Made by a program: the position numbers and the translations under genes | DNA from: Lentibacillus kapialis | Lineage (GTDB): Bacteria; Bacillota; Bacilli; Bacillales; Amphibacillaceae | NCBI RefSeq assembly: GCF_014646635.1 | Contig: NZ_BMNQ01000033.1 | Coordinates: 1 to 38,200, forward strand | Reading direction: 5' to 3' | DNA: 38,200 nt | In this document: one piece after another, positions 8,898-17,784 of the stretch | Position numbering within the stretch: the first letter of the stretch is position 1 | How the letters are laid out: every line of letters begins with the position of its first letter | Notes under the pieces: model-generated | Database searches by the model: none | What the model was told of the DNA's origin: nothing | Seen by the model: only the letters and a program-made list of their open reading frames with translations

Positions 8898-10103
8898 TCA
8901 GTCTTCAATTTGCGCGAATGCTTGCAGCTCTTCCAGTTTGTCTGTTTTCTCCCACGGAAATAGCGTATCTGTCCTCCCGAAATGACCGTATGCAGCGGTA
9001 TTCTTGTATATGGGCTTTTTCAAATCAAGCATCCGGATGATGCCGGCCGGACGGAGGTCAAATACCTTTCTTATAGCTTTGACCAACCCCTCTTCGCTGA
9101 CGGTGCCTGTGCCGAATGTATCAATGGATATGGATACCGGCTCCGCTACACCAATCGCATAAGCAAGCTGGACTTCGCACGTTTCGGCCAATTCAGCACC
9201 TACAATATTTTTGGCAACATAGCGTGCTGCATACGCAGCCGAGCGGTCGACTTTTGTATAATCTTTTCCGCTGAATGCACCACCACCGTGTCGGGCAAAA
9301 CCACCATATGTGTCAACAATGATTTTTCTTCCGGTCAACCCGGCATCACCTTGTGGACCGCCGATAACAAACCTGCCTGTCGGATTCATGATATAGTTTG
9401 TGGTTTCATCCAGGAGGTTTGCCGGCACGATCGGGCGGATAACATGCTCAATCAAGTCTTTCTCTATTTGTTCCGCCGTTATTTCCTGGTGATGCTGGGC
9501 TGAGATAACGATAGTATCAACACGTATCGGAATATTGTGTTCATCATATTCAATTGTTACTTGGGTTTTTCCGTCGGGACGCAAATAATTCAGTATCCCT
9601 TCTTTCCGTACATCTGCAAGTCGCTTTGACAATTTATGTGCAAGCGAAATCGGCAGCGGCATCAGTTCTTCTGTTTCGTTACAGGCAAATCCGAACATCA
9701 AGCCCTGATCACCCGCACCAATCGATGAAATGTCTTTATCGCTCATTTTTCCCTGACGTGCCTCCAACGCTGTATCAACCCCGCCGGCAATGTCAGGTGA
9801 CTGTTCATCGATTGCCGTTAGTACGGCACACGTTTCGGCATCAAACCCGTATTTTGCCCGGGTATAACCAATATCATTAATGGTTTGTCTAACAATCGCC
9901 GGAATATCCACATATGTCGTTGTTGTGATTTCACCCGCTACAAGTACCATCCCTGTTGTAACAGTTGTTTCGCACGCAACACGTGCATTGGGGTCTTTTG
10001 TTAAAATTTCATCCAGTATCGCATCTGAAATCTGATCACAAATTTTATCAGGATGTCCTTCCGTTACCGATTCAGATGTGAACAAACGACGTTTTACAGC
10101 CAT
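8898..10103 (-). CDS. metK: S-adenosylmethionine synthase
   Basis: Makes SAM from methionine and ATP. The 401-residue protein has the N-terminal signature [18 protein letters not shown] (11-28), the methionine/ATP motif [12 protein letters not shown] (129-140) and the P-loop-like [16 protein letters not shown] near 275. The start has an RBS, AGGGAGG, about ten bases upstream. It is preceded by a SAM riboswitch, giving end-product feedback, and followed by a strong terminator. All conserved motifs are present. Confidence 0.98.
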   Translation of the reverse strand: MAVKRRLFTSESVTEGHPDKICDQISDAILDEILTKDPNARVACETTVTTGMVLVAGEITTTTYVDIPAIVRQTINDIGYTRAKYGFDAETCAVLTAIDEQSPDIAGGVDTALEARQGKMSDKDISSIGAGDQGLMFGFACNETEELMPLPISLAHKLSKRLADVRKEGILNYLRPDGKTQVTIEYDEHNIPIRVDTIVISAQHHQEITAEQIEKDLIEHVIRPIVPANLLDETTNYIMNPTGRFVIGGPQGDAGLTGRKIIVDTYGGFARHGGGAFSGKDYTKVDRSAAYAARYVAKNIVGAELAETCEVQLAYAIGVAEPVSISIDTFGTGTVSEEGLVKAIRKVFDLRPAGIIRMLDLKKPIYKNTAAYGHFGRTDTLFPWEKTDKLEELQAFAQIED

Positions 10104-10230
10104 ATGGCCATATCCTCCCTTGAAGCTATGGTACGGAACTCTTTTTCAGTATATGGTGACAGTCATTTAGCTTCATTTTCATGATGGTGGCTGCGCAAGG
10201 CTGAGCCATGTTGGTTTCTTATCCTCTAAA

Positions 10231-10387
10231 ATAAAAAAGCCTTCCCTGCTTCATGAGGAAAGGAGCCTGAGACCTTTCACTCTTATTGCTCAAGGATTGA
10301 ACCTTGCACCAGATTAGCACCTTTTCACATTGTGTGATGGTTGCCGGGCTTCATAGGGTCTGTCCCTCCACCAACTCTGAATAAGAG
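10231..10387 (-). promoter_or_regulatory. S-box (SAM-I) riboswitch of metK
   Basis: On the minus strand the aptamer shows P1 CTCTTATT / AATAAGAG (10380-10387 with 10280-10287), the core GGTGGAGGGA and the strongly conserved GATGAAGCCCGGCAACC-type block (here CTATGAAGCCCGGCAACC). The downstream expression platform has a terminator, CCTTTCC / GGGAAGG, followed by TTTTTT (about 10233-10271). SAM binding should favour termination before metK. Confidence 0.95.
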
Positions 10388-10405
10388 AGTATCCGTTCGC
10401 AAATA

Positions 10406-10434
10406 ATGGTATCGAAAAGCCTATCCAATGTCAA
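10406..10434 (-). promoter_or_regulatory. metK promoter
   Basis: Minus strand: -35 TTGACA (10429-10434), 17-base spacer, -10 TACCAT (10406-10411). It lies directly upstream of the S-box. Confidence 0.7.
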
Positions 10435-10497
10435 ATGCTTTAACAGCAAAGAGAACATTTACGTAAAAATTTCATATAATTAATTACAAAAATAGTA

Positions 10498-10525
10498 TGG
10501 ACTAATTCAATTAATGTGTTATACT
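10498..10525 (+). promoter_or_regulatory. Candidate pckA promoter
   Basis: -35 TGGACT (10498-10503), 16-base spacer, -10 TATACT (10520-10525). In B. subtilis pckA is repressed by CcpN during glycolysis; I cannot show a CcpN operator here. Confidence 0.55.
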
Positions 10526-10587
10526 AATATAAAATTAAGTCATTCGGTCGAGTTTTGATCGAATTTACTAAAAGGCAGGTATCAAAA

Positions 10588-12177
10588 ATGAAAACAGAAG
10601 AAGATGCACTTGTAACAAAAGAATTGCTAACTCATTCAAATATACATTCGAATCTTGCAGTGCCACAGCTGGTAGAAAAAATCCTTGAAAAGGAAGAAGC
10701 AATCTTGAGTGCAACCGGTGCAGTCTGCGCTTCTACAGGTATGTACACCGGCCGATCGCCAAAGGATAAATTCATAGTTCGGGATGATGTTTGTGAAGAT
10801 TTTATTGACTGGGGAGACGTCAACCGCCCTATCGATGAAGAATCCTTCGATATGCTTTTGAGAAAGGTTACAGCTTATTTACATGATAAAGAAGAATTAT
10901 TTCATTTCAAAGGTTTTGCCGGAGCCGATCCGAACCATCGCCTTCCGATCGAGGTAATCAATGAATATGCATGGCATAATTTATTTGCCCGGCAGCTTTT
11001 TATCACACCCTCCGATGAAGAACTGAATACGCATCAATCCGAGTTTACCGTTATATATGCTCCAACATATAAAGCAGACCCGGCGGTTGATGGAACGAAT
11101 TCCGAAACATTTATCCTCATTTCATTTAAGAAGCGGATTATTCTGATTGGCGGAACTGAGTATGCTGGTGAAATCAAAAAATCGATTTTTTCCGTTATGA
11201 ACTTTATTTTGCCGCAAAATGATATTCTATCAATGCACTGTTCAGCTAATGTCGGTCAGGAAGGGGACGTTGCTTTATTTTTCGGGCTTTCCGGAACAGG
11301 CAAAACAACCCTTTCCGCTGACCCTTATCGGCGCTTGATCGGTGATGATGAACATGGATGGAGTTCAAACGGTATCTTTAATATAGAAGGCGGATGCTAT
11401 GCTAAATGTATTAATCTGTCGCCGAAAAAAGAGCCACAAATATACAATGCAATCCGTTTTGGCTCTGTGCTCGAAAACGTCGTCCTTGATGGATCTTCCC
11501 GTGAACCGGACTATGATGACACATCGCTGACAGAAAATACACGCGCAGCCTATCCACTTGGAAATATCGATAATATTATATCGCCAAGTGTTGCCGGTCA
11601 CCCGAACACGATTATTTTCCTGACAGCTGATGCTTCCGGTACACTGCCGCCTATCAGCAGACTGACCAAAGAACAAGCAATGTATCACTTCTTAAGTGGT
11701 TATACGAGCAAACTTGCCGGGACAGAACGTGGTGTAACACAGCCACAAGCAACTTTCTCCGCTTGCTTCGGCTCACCGTTTCTGCCATTGGCACCGGCAA
11801 CATATGCTGAAATGCTCGGTCAAAAAATTGATCAATACAATTCCAGTGTCTTCCTGGTCAATACAGGATGGACCGGGGGGGCGTACGGCTTCGGTCAACG
11901 CATAAAGCTTTCTTACACCCGGGCCATGGTACACGCTGCTTTGGAAGGTGAATTGAATAGTATCGAAACCGTTACGGATAAAATTTTTGGGCTTGAAGCT
12001 CCGATGCATGTCCCGGGTGTTCCTGATGAGGTACTTGTGCCTCGGAATACCTGGAGTGATAAAGAAGCGTATGATGCTGAGGCAAAAGCATTGGCAATGA
12101 AATTTCATGATAACTTCAGCAAATTCAATAAGGCAAGTGAAGAAATCCGAAACGCAGGCCCAATTTATAAGGGCTGA
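10588..12177 (+). CDS. pckA: Phosphoenolpyruvate carboxykinase (ATP)
   Basis: Converts oxaloacetate to phosphoenolpyruvate with ATP, the entry step of gluconeogenesis. From the ATG at 10588 the protein is 529 residues, matching the Bacillus enzyme. The frame stays open to a TTG at 10555, but that extension lacks family similarity. Visible motifs are [10 protein letters not shown] (53-62), the P-loop [11 protein letters not shown] (233-243) and GDDEHGW (252-258), the kinase-2-like metal site. The RBS is weak (AGGCAGG). It diverges from metK, as in B. subtilis, and ends in its own terminator. Confidence 0.96.
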   Translation: MKTEEDALVTKELLTHSNIHSNLAVPQLVEKILEKEEAILSATGAVCASTGMYTGRSPKDKFIVRDDVCEDFIDWGDVNRPIDEESFDMLLRKVTAYLHDKEELFHFKGFAGADPNHRLPIEVINEYAWHNLFARQLFITPSDEELNTHQSEFTVIYAPTYKADPAVDGTNSETFILISFKKRIILIGGTEYAGEIKKSIFSVMNFILPQNDILSMHCSANVGQEGDVALFFGLSGTGKTTLSADPYRRLIGDDEHGWSSNGIFNIEGGCYAKCINLSPKKEPQIYNAIRFGSVLENVVLDGSSREPDYDDTSLTENTRAAYPLGNIDNIISPSVAGHPNTIIFLTADASGTLPPISRLTKEQAMYHFLSGYTSKLAGTERGVTQPQATFSACFGSPFLPLAPATYAEMLGQKIDQYNSSVFLVNTGWTGGAYGFGQRIKLSYTRAMVHAALEGELNSIETVTDKIFGLEAPMHVPGVPDEVLVPRNTWSDKEAYDAEAKALAMKFHDNFSKFNKASEEIRNAGPIYKG

Positions 12178-12259
12178 CTAAAAAACTTTTTACCAAACAG
12201 TTTCCTCATCCCAAAAGGATTTGACATATGAAGGAAAATATCGGCAGTTGCATACTGTC

Positions 12260-12290
12260 AGCCGGTTTCATTATTGAGACCGGTTTTTTA
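12260..12290 (+). terminator. pckA terminator
   Basis: Stem CCGGTTTC / GAGACCGG with a 6-base loop, followed by TTTTTT, about 85 bases after the pckA stop. Confidence 0.8.
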
Positions 12291-12434
12291 TGGCTGCTTT
12301 TCTTTAATGTCACCTTTCTCACAAGATCGCCCACTCTGATTTTTCAATCACTTATATAGGCAATCACACATTTTTAACAGGTGCATAAACTATGTTGACA
12401 TAACACCATTATGACGTGAAAGGGACGAATATCG

Positions 12435-13427
12435 ATGAAAAAGCGATTATTTCTTGCTCTGCTCTCAGGTATGTTACTTATCTTTGTATCAGCCTGCGGT
12501 TCTGAAGCCGGAACATCAAACATTAAATTGGCTGAAGTGACGCGTTCAATCTTCTATGCACCACAGTATGTTGCGATTGAAAAAGGCTTTTTTGAAGAGG
12601 AGGGAATCAATATTGAGCTTCAGACAGCATGGGGTGGCGATAAAACCATGACGGCCCTGCTGTCAGACGGTGCAGATATTGCACTCGTCGGATCGGAGAC
12701 ATCCATTTACGTTCATGCTCAAGGATCAAAAGACACCGTTATAAACTTTGCTCAATTAACTCAGACAGACGGAACATTCTTGGTTGCCAAGGAGCCAAAA
12801 CCTGATTTCAAATGGACAGATCTAAAAGGCAGTATATTCCTGGGGCAGCGTATAGGCGGTATGCCGCAAATGGTTGGCGAATACGTTTTAAAACAGCATA
12901 ACATTAACCCACATGCAGATTTAGACTTGATTCAAAATGTTGATTTCGGCAATATTCCCGGTGCATTTGCCTCTGGTGATGCTGAATATGTCCAGCTGTT
13001 TGAACCAACCGCCAGTAAATTTGAAAAAGAAGGAAAAGGTCATATAATTGCCTCATTCGGTGAGGAATCCGGTCACGTTCCATATACGACTTTTATGACT
13101 AAAGAAAGTTTTTTGAACGATGACCCTCAAACAGCCAAGCGTTTTACTAAAGCCGTTTACAAAGCACAAAACTGGGTTCAGAAAAACAGCGCCCAAGACA
13201 TTGCTGACGTGATACAGCCTTATTTCGAAGACACGAAAAAAGATATGCTTGCAGCTTCTATTGAGCGTTATAAAAAACAAGAATCGTTCGCCACTGATCC
13301 CATACTCGACAAAGAGGAATGGAATAATCTGAAAAACATTATGAATGAAGCCGGGGAGTTACCGGAGGATGTTCCCTATGGAGATCTTGTCAACACTCAA
13401 ATTGCTGAGGAAGTCATAGGTAACTAA
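12435..13427 (+). CDS. ytlA: ABC transporter substrate-binding lipoprotein (NMT1/SsuA-like)
   Basis: 330 residues. The N-terminal signal ends in the lipobox VSAC with Cys21, so the mature protein is a membrane-anchored lipoprotein. The body resembles the NMT1/THI5-like and SsuA/ThiY solute-binding family (ITEV-like start IKLAEVTRSIFYAPQYVAIEKGFFEEEGINIEL..., split only here for brevity). Such proteins bind nitrate, sulfonates, taurine or thiamine pyrimidine precursors. The ligand is unknown, and no TPP riboswitch precedes the operon. It is followed after 12 bases by the ATPase ytlC, then the permease ytlD, forming a complete importer as in B. subtilis ytlA-C-D. Confidence 0.85.
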   Translation: MKKRLFLALLSGMLLIFVSACGSEAGTSNIKLAEVTRSIFYAPQYVAIEKGFFEEEGINIELQTAWGGDKTMTALLSDGADIALVGSETSIYVHAQGSKDTVINFAQLTQTDGTFLVAKEPKPDFKWTDLKGSIFLGQRIGGMPQMVGEYVLKQHNINPHADLDLIQNVDFGNIPGAFASGDAEYVQLFEPTASKFEKEGKGHIIASFGEESGHVPYTTFMTKESFLNDDPQTAKRFTKAVYKAQNWVQKNSAQDIADVIQPYFEDTKKDMLAASIERYKKQESFATDPILDKEEWNNLKNIMNEAGELPEDVPYGDLVNTQIAEEVIGN

Positions 13428-13439
13428 GGAGGGGCATGT

Positions 13440-14249
13440 ATGTCATTTCTTACCTTGGATCATGTATCACATCATTATTTTTCCAAAAAAGATTACACAA
13501 AAGCACTGGATAACATTTCCTTTACAATAAAAGAAGGCGAATTCGTTGCGCTTCTGGGTCAGAGCGGGTGCGGCAAATCAACGATACTTTCCATCATTGC
13601 AGGTATTATTAAACATACTGCCGGCGAGATTTATGTCAATGAACAACCTTTGCATGAGGCCGATCTGGATATCGGCTACATGCTGCAGCAGGATTATTTG
13701 TTTCCATGGAAATCCATTATCGATAACGTCCTGCTTGGACCAAAAATCAACCATGATAAGACGAACGACACAAAAGAAAATGCAATGAATTTACTGAAAC
13801 AGGTAGGATTACCCGGTATTTCGGAAGATTATCCGGATTCTCTATCGGGGGGAATGCGGCAGCGGGTTGCCCTCGTCCGCACCTTAATCACCAATCCGCG
13901 AATATTATTACTGGATGAACCTTTTTCAGCGCTTGATTATCAAACAAAATTAAAACTGGAAGATCTGGTGTGGGATTTGCTCCGTTTATACAGAAAAACA
14001 TCGATTCTCGTAACACATGACATCGGTGAAGCGATTGCGATGAGCGACCGAATTATACTAATGAATGCAAATCCGGGTTCAATTGCCGGAACTTTTGAAA
14101 TCCCCTTGGAATTGCGCGACGAAAAGCCTTTTTTGGTACGCCGGCATCCGAAATATCAAATTTTATTCGATAAAGTTTGGAAAGCGTTAAATAAAAATGA
14201 GACACAAACACTGCAATCCAAGGTGGTGGAGTCACCAAATGAAACATGA
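13440..14249 (+). CDS. ytlC: ABC transporter ATP-binding protein
   Basis: 269 residues of the nitrate/sulfonate/taurine ATPase class. Walker A is GQSGCGKST (40-48), the Q-loop is MLQQDY (81-86), the signature is LSGGMRQR (135-142), Walker B is ILLLDEP (155-161), and the H-loop is LVTHD. All catalytic motifs are present. The RBS is GGAGG, overlapping the end of ytlA's stop region. The gene overlaps the start of ytlD by 11 bases, so the two are probably translationally coupled. It powers the YtlD permease at the inner face of the membrane. Confidence 0.92.
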   Translation: MSFLTLDHVSHHYFSKKDYTKALDNISFTIKEGEFVALLGQSGCGKSTILSIIAGIIKHTAGEIYVNEQPLHEADLDIGYMLQQDYLFPWKSIIDNVLLGPKINHDKTNDTKENAMNLLKQVGLPGISEDYPDSLSGGMRQRVALVRTLITNPRILLLDEPFSALDYQTKLKLEDLVWDLLRLYRKTSILVTHDIGEAIAMSDRIILMNANPGSIAGTFEIPLELRDEKPFLVRRHPKYQILFDKVWKALNKNETQTLQSKVVESPNET

Positions 14250-15045
14250 GTCCGATCAGAAGCTGTTTGAAAATTACCAGCGAAAGGTAAAGCGCGAAAA
14301 GAAACTCGTTTTTATCTGGCAGATTGCCATATTCGTTTTGTTTTTCGGATTATGGGAACTAGCCAGTCGCATGTATTGGGTTGATCCTTTAATATTCAGT
14401 TCACCTTTTGAAATTTACACGGTACTGTCAGAAAAATTCTTAAATGGATCGATGCTCACTCATCTCCAAGTGACATTGACTGAAACGGTTTTAGGATTTC
14501 TGATTGGCACCATTATGGGTATTATCATGGCAACTGTGTTATGGTCATCGAAGCGCTTCTCCGATATCATGGACCCTTATCTGGTCATCATGAACGCTAT
14601 GCCTAAGGTTGCGTTGGGACCCATAATCATCGTTGCAATGGGACCCGGCTACTTATCTATTATTACTATGGGCGCCATCATCTCGGTAGTTATTACCACG
14701 CTGGTAGTCTATTCCGCATTCAGAGAAGTCGATCAGAACTATGTGAAAGTACTGAAAAGCTTCAAAGCATCGCGCGGTCAGATTTTTAAAGAAGCTGTTT
14801 TCCCTGCTGCTATTCCGGCTATGATTTCAACACTAAAAGTCAATGTAGGGCTTTCCTGGGTTGGTGTCGTGGTCGGGGAATTTCTCGTATCTAAAGAAGG
14901 GCTCGGGTATTTAATCGTTTATGGCTTCCAAGTATTCGATTTTTCACTTGTTATGTCAAGTCTGATCCTCATTGCCATATTTGCTGCAGTTATGTATAAA
15001 ATTGTGGAGCGTATTGAGTCTTTTCTGATTAAACACAGCCGATAA
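14239..15045 (+). CDS. ytlD: ABC transporter permease
   Basis: 268 residues from the ATG at 14239, which overlaps ytlC's stop. The frame stays open upstream to 14197, but that extension would overlap ytlC further and is unlike family starts. About six hydrophobic segments are seen. The cytoplasmic EAA-like loop, which contacts the ATPase, lies around [20 protein letters not shown]. It belongs to the BPD_transp_1 family with SsuC/TauC. The stop is followed two bases later by a copy of the 88-bp hairpin repeat. Confidence 0.9.
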   Translation: MKHESDQKLFENYQRKVKREKKLVFIWQIAIFVLFFGLWELASRMYWVDPLIFSSPFEIYTVLSEKFLNGSMLTHLQVTLTETVLGFLIGTIMGIIMATVLWSSKRFSDIMDPYLVIMNAMPKVALGPIIIVAMGPGYLSIITMGAIISVVITTLVVYSAFREVDQNYVKVLKSFKASRGQIFKEAVFPAAIPAMISTLKVNVGLSWVGVVVGEFLVSKEGLGYLIVYGFQVFDFSLVMSSLILIAIFAAVMYKIVERIESFLIKHSR

Positions 15046-15047
15046 AT

Positions 15048-15135
15048 TTAGAAAAACTCGGCATCCGCCTCATCTTAGAGCGAATGCCGTAGCTTTTCTT
15101 ATAAGGTCAACCATCATTTATACTTTCTGACGTTA
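15048..15135 (+). repeat. 88-bp hairpin repeat, copy R1
   Basis: Starts TTAGAAAAACTC and ends TATACTTTCTGACGTTA. Inner stem CGGCATCCGC (15059-15068) pairs with GCGAATGCCG (15080-15089) around an 11-base loop, with one C/A mismatch. Outer arms AGAAAA / TTTTCT extend it. It begins two bases after the ytlD stop, in the convergent gap with ytkD. Confidence 0.9.
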
Positions 15136-15142
15136 GAACAAA

Positions 15143-15175
15143 GAGGACGGGAAAGTTATTCCCCGTCCCCTGTTT
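15143..15175. terminator. Terminator overlapping the ytkD 3' end
   Basis: Stem GGACGGG / CCCGTCC (15145-15151 with 15162-15168). The ytkD stop codon (15156-15158) lies in the loop. T-rich flanks on both sides allow use from either direction. Confidence 0.7.
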
Positions 15176-15638
15176 TATCTGTTCTGATAAATGTCAAGCA
15201 ATACTTTAAAACGTCATCCTTCATAATAAAGCTGTACTGCATATTCCGCTTAACGTTCATAGGAATACTGGAAATTTGGACCGGCCCTTCCGTCTCGTAG
15301 TATGTGTCCTGTGGCATCAGTTTGTCTATCGTTGCAAAGTAGACATTTTTTGTAATCTTGCCACCTTTCCCGGCGACAATGTATTGTGCAATATACCGGA
15401 TGGACTTAACTGTTCCCCCTGTTTCTTCCATCACTTCCCGGACTGCTGCTTCTTGTGCGGTTTCATTTTTTTCTACCTTGCCGCCCGGAAATTCGATTCC
15501 GCGCTCCTTATGTTTCGTCAACAGCCATTTGTTCCGATAGCAACAAATAATCCATACGTGTTTCGGATTCCGTGAAAAAGGATGATTATCAAATGATAGG
15601 GTTACTTCATTGCGGTAATAATCTGTAAATCGATACAT
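15156..15638 (-). CDS. ytkD: Nudix NTP pyrophosphohydrolase YtkD
   Basis: The B. subtilis relative hydrolyses nucleoside triphosphates including 8-oxo-dGTP and acts as an antimutator. The full Nudix box GX5EX7REUXEEXGU is present, from GGKVEKNETAQE to REVMEETGG. The start chosen is the ATG at 15638 (MYRFTDYYRN), which aligns with the B. subtilis start MYEFKDYYQN. An in-frame ATG six codons upstream (15656) is possible, and neither has a clear RBS. Its 3' end is embedded in a terminator hairpin. It sits beside the ytl operon, as in B. subtilis. Confidence 0.92.
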   Translation of the reverse strand: MYRFTDYYRNEVTLSFDNHPFSRNPKHVWIICCYRNKWLLTKHKERGIEFPGGKVEKNETAQEAAVREVMEETGGTVKSIRYIAQYIVAGKGGKITKNVYFATIDKLMPQDTYYETEGPVQISSIPMNVKRNMQYSFIMKDDVLKYCLTFIRTDKTGDGE

Positions 15639-15668
15639 GTTTTCAACTGCTTTCATCTTTCATTGATT

Positions 15669-16235
15669 TTACTTATGAGTGATATCTGATATTTTCCATT
15701 GATTATTCACCCATGTGAATTCAAATTCTACAATGTAGGTTCCATACAATTGTGACGTGTTCTTCTGATTCACGACTACTGTGTTGTCGTCTTGTTGTAT
15801 CATATCATAGTCATTATTCTCTTGAAACCATGGCGGTGTCTCAGTCGGTTTAATATACAAACCGTCTTCCTTTTCATTAAAATAAAAATCGATATACCTA
15901 GCAGCCACTTCTTCAGATGAGATCTTTTTAAATTCATTCAATAATTCTTCTTTGGTATCATAGCGTATCACCTTGTTGTCATCATTAATTTCCTGTAAAA
16001 GCTTATTCATAAACGAACCTGTCAGAGATACTATCTGTTTATGGGAAATCTCTTGTTTATCGTCTGCTTTCCCAACCGCCTTGCCAGACACATCCGACTT
16101 CGACATTTCGTGACTGTCTGACGACTTATTGGCTGAGACAGTTTGCTGTGACGTATAAGGAATACCTGATAAAGAAAGTATGATGACAATTCCAAAAACT
16201 AAGCTTATATACTTGAAGCCATTGTTGTTCGTCAT
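15669..16235 (-). CDS. Secreted or membrane-anchored protein of unknown function
   Basis: 188 residues from the ATG at 16233-16235, which has an RBS, GAGAGGAG; the longer frame to 16298 has none. Residues about 8-27 form one hydrophobic segment (YISLVFGIVIILSLSGI), a signal peptide or anchor. A Ser/Lys/Asp-rich linker follows, then a compact domain ending TYIVEFEFTWVNNQWKISDITH. That ending is reminiscent of NTF2-like or lipoprotein-type small domains, but I cannot name the family. It lies 30 bases upstream of ytkD on the same strand and may be cotranscribed with it. Confidence 0.65.
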   Translation of the reverse strand: MTNNNGFKYISLVFGIVIILSLSGIPYTSQQTVSANKSSDSHEMSKSDVSGKAVGKADDKQEISHKQIVSLTGSFMNKLLQEINDDNKVIRYDTKEELLNEFKKISSEEVAARYIDFYFNEKEDGLYIKPTETPPWFQENNDYDMIQQDDNTVVVNQKNTSQLYGTYIVEFEFTWVNNQWKISDITHK

Positions 16236-16353
16236 ATATGTTTCTCCTCTCAGTTTAATTGATAAATTTCTCTTTGCTATATTATTCCACCTTTGCAAAC
16301 ATGATTAAACTTAAAAAACAGAGATAAGATCAATTTCTTACCCCTGTTTTTGG

Positions 16354-16441
16354 TAACGTCAGAAAGTATAAATTGTGGAGGGCTTTATAAGAAAAACCTC
16401 GACACTCGCTATAACACGAGGCGAATGCCGATTTTTTCTTA
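16354..16441 (-). repeat. 88-bp hairpin repeat, copy R2
   Basis: Minus orientation, exactly 88 bases, ending in the conserved tail TATACTTTCTGACGTTA. It abuts the stop codon of the gene at 16442-16759 with no gap. Inner stem CGGCATTCGC pairs with GCGAGTGTCG using two G-U pairs. The outer arm TAAGAAAAA matches TTTTTCTTA perfectly, so pairing is kept despite sequence change. Confidence 0.9.
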
Positions 16442-16759
16442 TCACAGCCGATCATCTGTTAATATCCCTATATCCTCAATATGTTGCTTTGTTTCGTTAT
16501 CACCGAGATCATAAATAATTTGAAATGCTTCTGTCACTCCGGCATCGTAATCATCATTTGCCTTATCATTATGATACGGCATGATCGGTACATGAGCCCG
16601 AAAGAAAGCACGCATATCTGAATCACGCATCCTATTCAGCTTACCCCTCAGTGCACGAATCTCGTCATCGGACGCATAAATAATAAATTCATCATTATTG
16701 CCGAATTTAGTTCGTGAAATTTCCTGACTTCCTAAATTGACATAATATTTGTCTTTCAT
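16442..16759 (-). CDS. Conserved-looking small protein of unknown function
   Basis: 105 residues, soluble and acidic, with no signal peptide or membrane segment. The N-terminal half looks like mixed alpha/beta (YYVNLGSQEISRTKFGNNDEFIIYA) and the rest mostly helical. A strong RBS, GGGAGGTG, six bases before the ATG supports translation. I do not recognise a characterised family. It lies between the siderophore ATPase and the secreted protein, and its stop codon directly touches repeat copy R2. Confidence 0.75.
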   Translation of the reverse strand: MKDKYYVNLGSQEISRTKFGNNDEFIIYASDDEIRALRGKLNRMRDSDMRAFFRAHVPIMPYHNDKANDDYDAGVTEAFQIIYDLGDNETKQHIEDIGILTDDRL

Positions 16760-16809
16760 GGTAACACCTCCCGCTATTAATTTGCCTCAAACGGAAGGAT
16801 TATATAAGC

Positions 16810-16843
16810 AAATCTCACTGGTTAGTTCAGACCAGCGGGATTT
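16810..16843 (-). terminator. Terminator of the yusV-like gene
   Basis: Minus-strand stem AAATCCCGCTGGT / ACCAGTGAGATTT (two mismatches), a few bases after the ATPase stop. It lies upstream of the next gene's RBS. Confidence 0.65.
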
Positions 16844-16845
16844 AT

Positions 16846-17676
16846 TCAGTTCGCAGCAGTCTGCTGCAAACCGGTTTTATCAGCAAATATACAGCGCCCT
16901 CTTCCATGCGGGATACACATCGGTGTCCCGAACATGGGATCAAAGGTTACATCACACTTCATTTGAAATACTTCATGCACCAAATTGCATGTCACAATTT
17001 CTTCCGGCCGTCCCTGTGCATAAATACCTTTATCTTTAATAGCAACAATATGATGGGCATAGCGACAGGCCAGATTTAAATCATGCAGTACCATAACGAC
17101 CGTACGCCCGTCCCTTTCATTCAAATCAAACAACAGGTCAAGAACATCAATCTGATGAGTCATATCAAGATATGTTGTCGGCTCATCGAGCAGGATAGTG
17201 TCCGTTTCCTGCGCAAGCGTCATAGCAATCCATGCGCGCTGCCGCTGTCCTCCCGATAACGAATCAACCGGACGATCTTTAAATTCCAGCATATTCGTTG
17301 CATCAAGTGCATTATGGACGGCGTTTTCATCTTCTTTTGACCATTGTTTCAAAAAACCCCGATAAGGGTGCCGGCCTTGCTTAACCAGCTCCATTACACT
17401 CAGACCATCAGGTGTTGCTGGCCCTTGCGGCAAAATAGAAAGTTCTTTTGCCACATCTTTCGTGCCCATTTTGGCAATATTTTCCCCATCAAGCACTACA
17501 CCGCCGCCTTTTGGTTTCAGCAAGCGCGCCAGTGAACGTAGCAACGTGGATTTTCCGCAGCCATTACTGCCAATAAAGACTGTGATTTCCCCTTTAGGAA
17601 TATTTATGTTTAAATCATCGATTATGACGTCGTCACCATATCCAAGTGTCAAATCCTTCGCTGATAGCGTCTGCAT
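16846..17676 (-). CDS. yusV: Iron-siderophore ABC transporter ATPase (YusV/FecE-like), orphan
   Basis: 276 residues. Walker A is GSNGCGKST (36-44), the signature is LSGGQRQR (140-147), Walker B is ILLDEP (161-166), and the H-loop is VLHDLN. The C-terminal GTPMCIPHG segment is typical of the FhuC/FecE/YusV class. No permease or binding protein gene is nearby, like B. subtilis YusV, which serves several siderophore permeases encoded elsewhere. The RBS is GGGAGAGG. A near-perfect Fur box and a sigma-A promoter lie upstream, inside and after the menE 3' end, so iron repression is likely. The YusV assignment over other FecE-like ATPases is inference. Confidence 0.85.
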   Translation of the reverse strand: MQTLSAKDLTLGYGDDVIIDDLNINIPKGEITVFIGSNGCGKSTLLRSLARLLKPKGGGVVLDGENIAKMGTKDVAKELSILPQGPATPDGLSVMELVKQGRHPYRGFLKQWSKEDENAVHNALDATNMLEFKDRPVDSLSGGQRQRAWIAMTLAQETDTILLDEPTTYLDMTHQIDVLDLLFDLNERDGRTVVMVLHDLNLACRYAHHIVAIKDKGIYAQGRPEEIVTCNLVHEVFQMKCDVTFDPMFGTPMCIPHGRGRCIFADKTGLQQTAAN

Positions 17677-17755
17677 CGGAACCTCTCCCTATGCTTAACT
17701 TAATATATCACACGCATTTTATAAACGTATATAACATTTATATGTTCTATTTTAC

Positions 17756-17784
17756 AGTTTAATTAGTTTTCAGCTGTAAGTCAA
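17756..17784 (-). promoter_or_regulatory. Promoter of the yusV-like ATPase gene
   Basis: Minus strand: -35 TTGACT (17779-17784), 17-base spacer, -10 TAAACT (17756-17761). The -35 box overlaps the menE stop codon. Confidence 0.6.

Noticed and set aside
8679-8963. 94-codon plus-strand frame between asnB and metK
   Set aside because: It runs through the metK terminator and into antisense metK, has no RBS and is unlike protein.
12361-12434. TTGACA before ytlA as a promoter
   Set aside because: No -10 box lies at 16-18 bases from it, and its distance to the start codon is too short for the usual layout.
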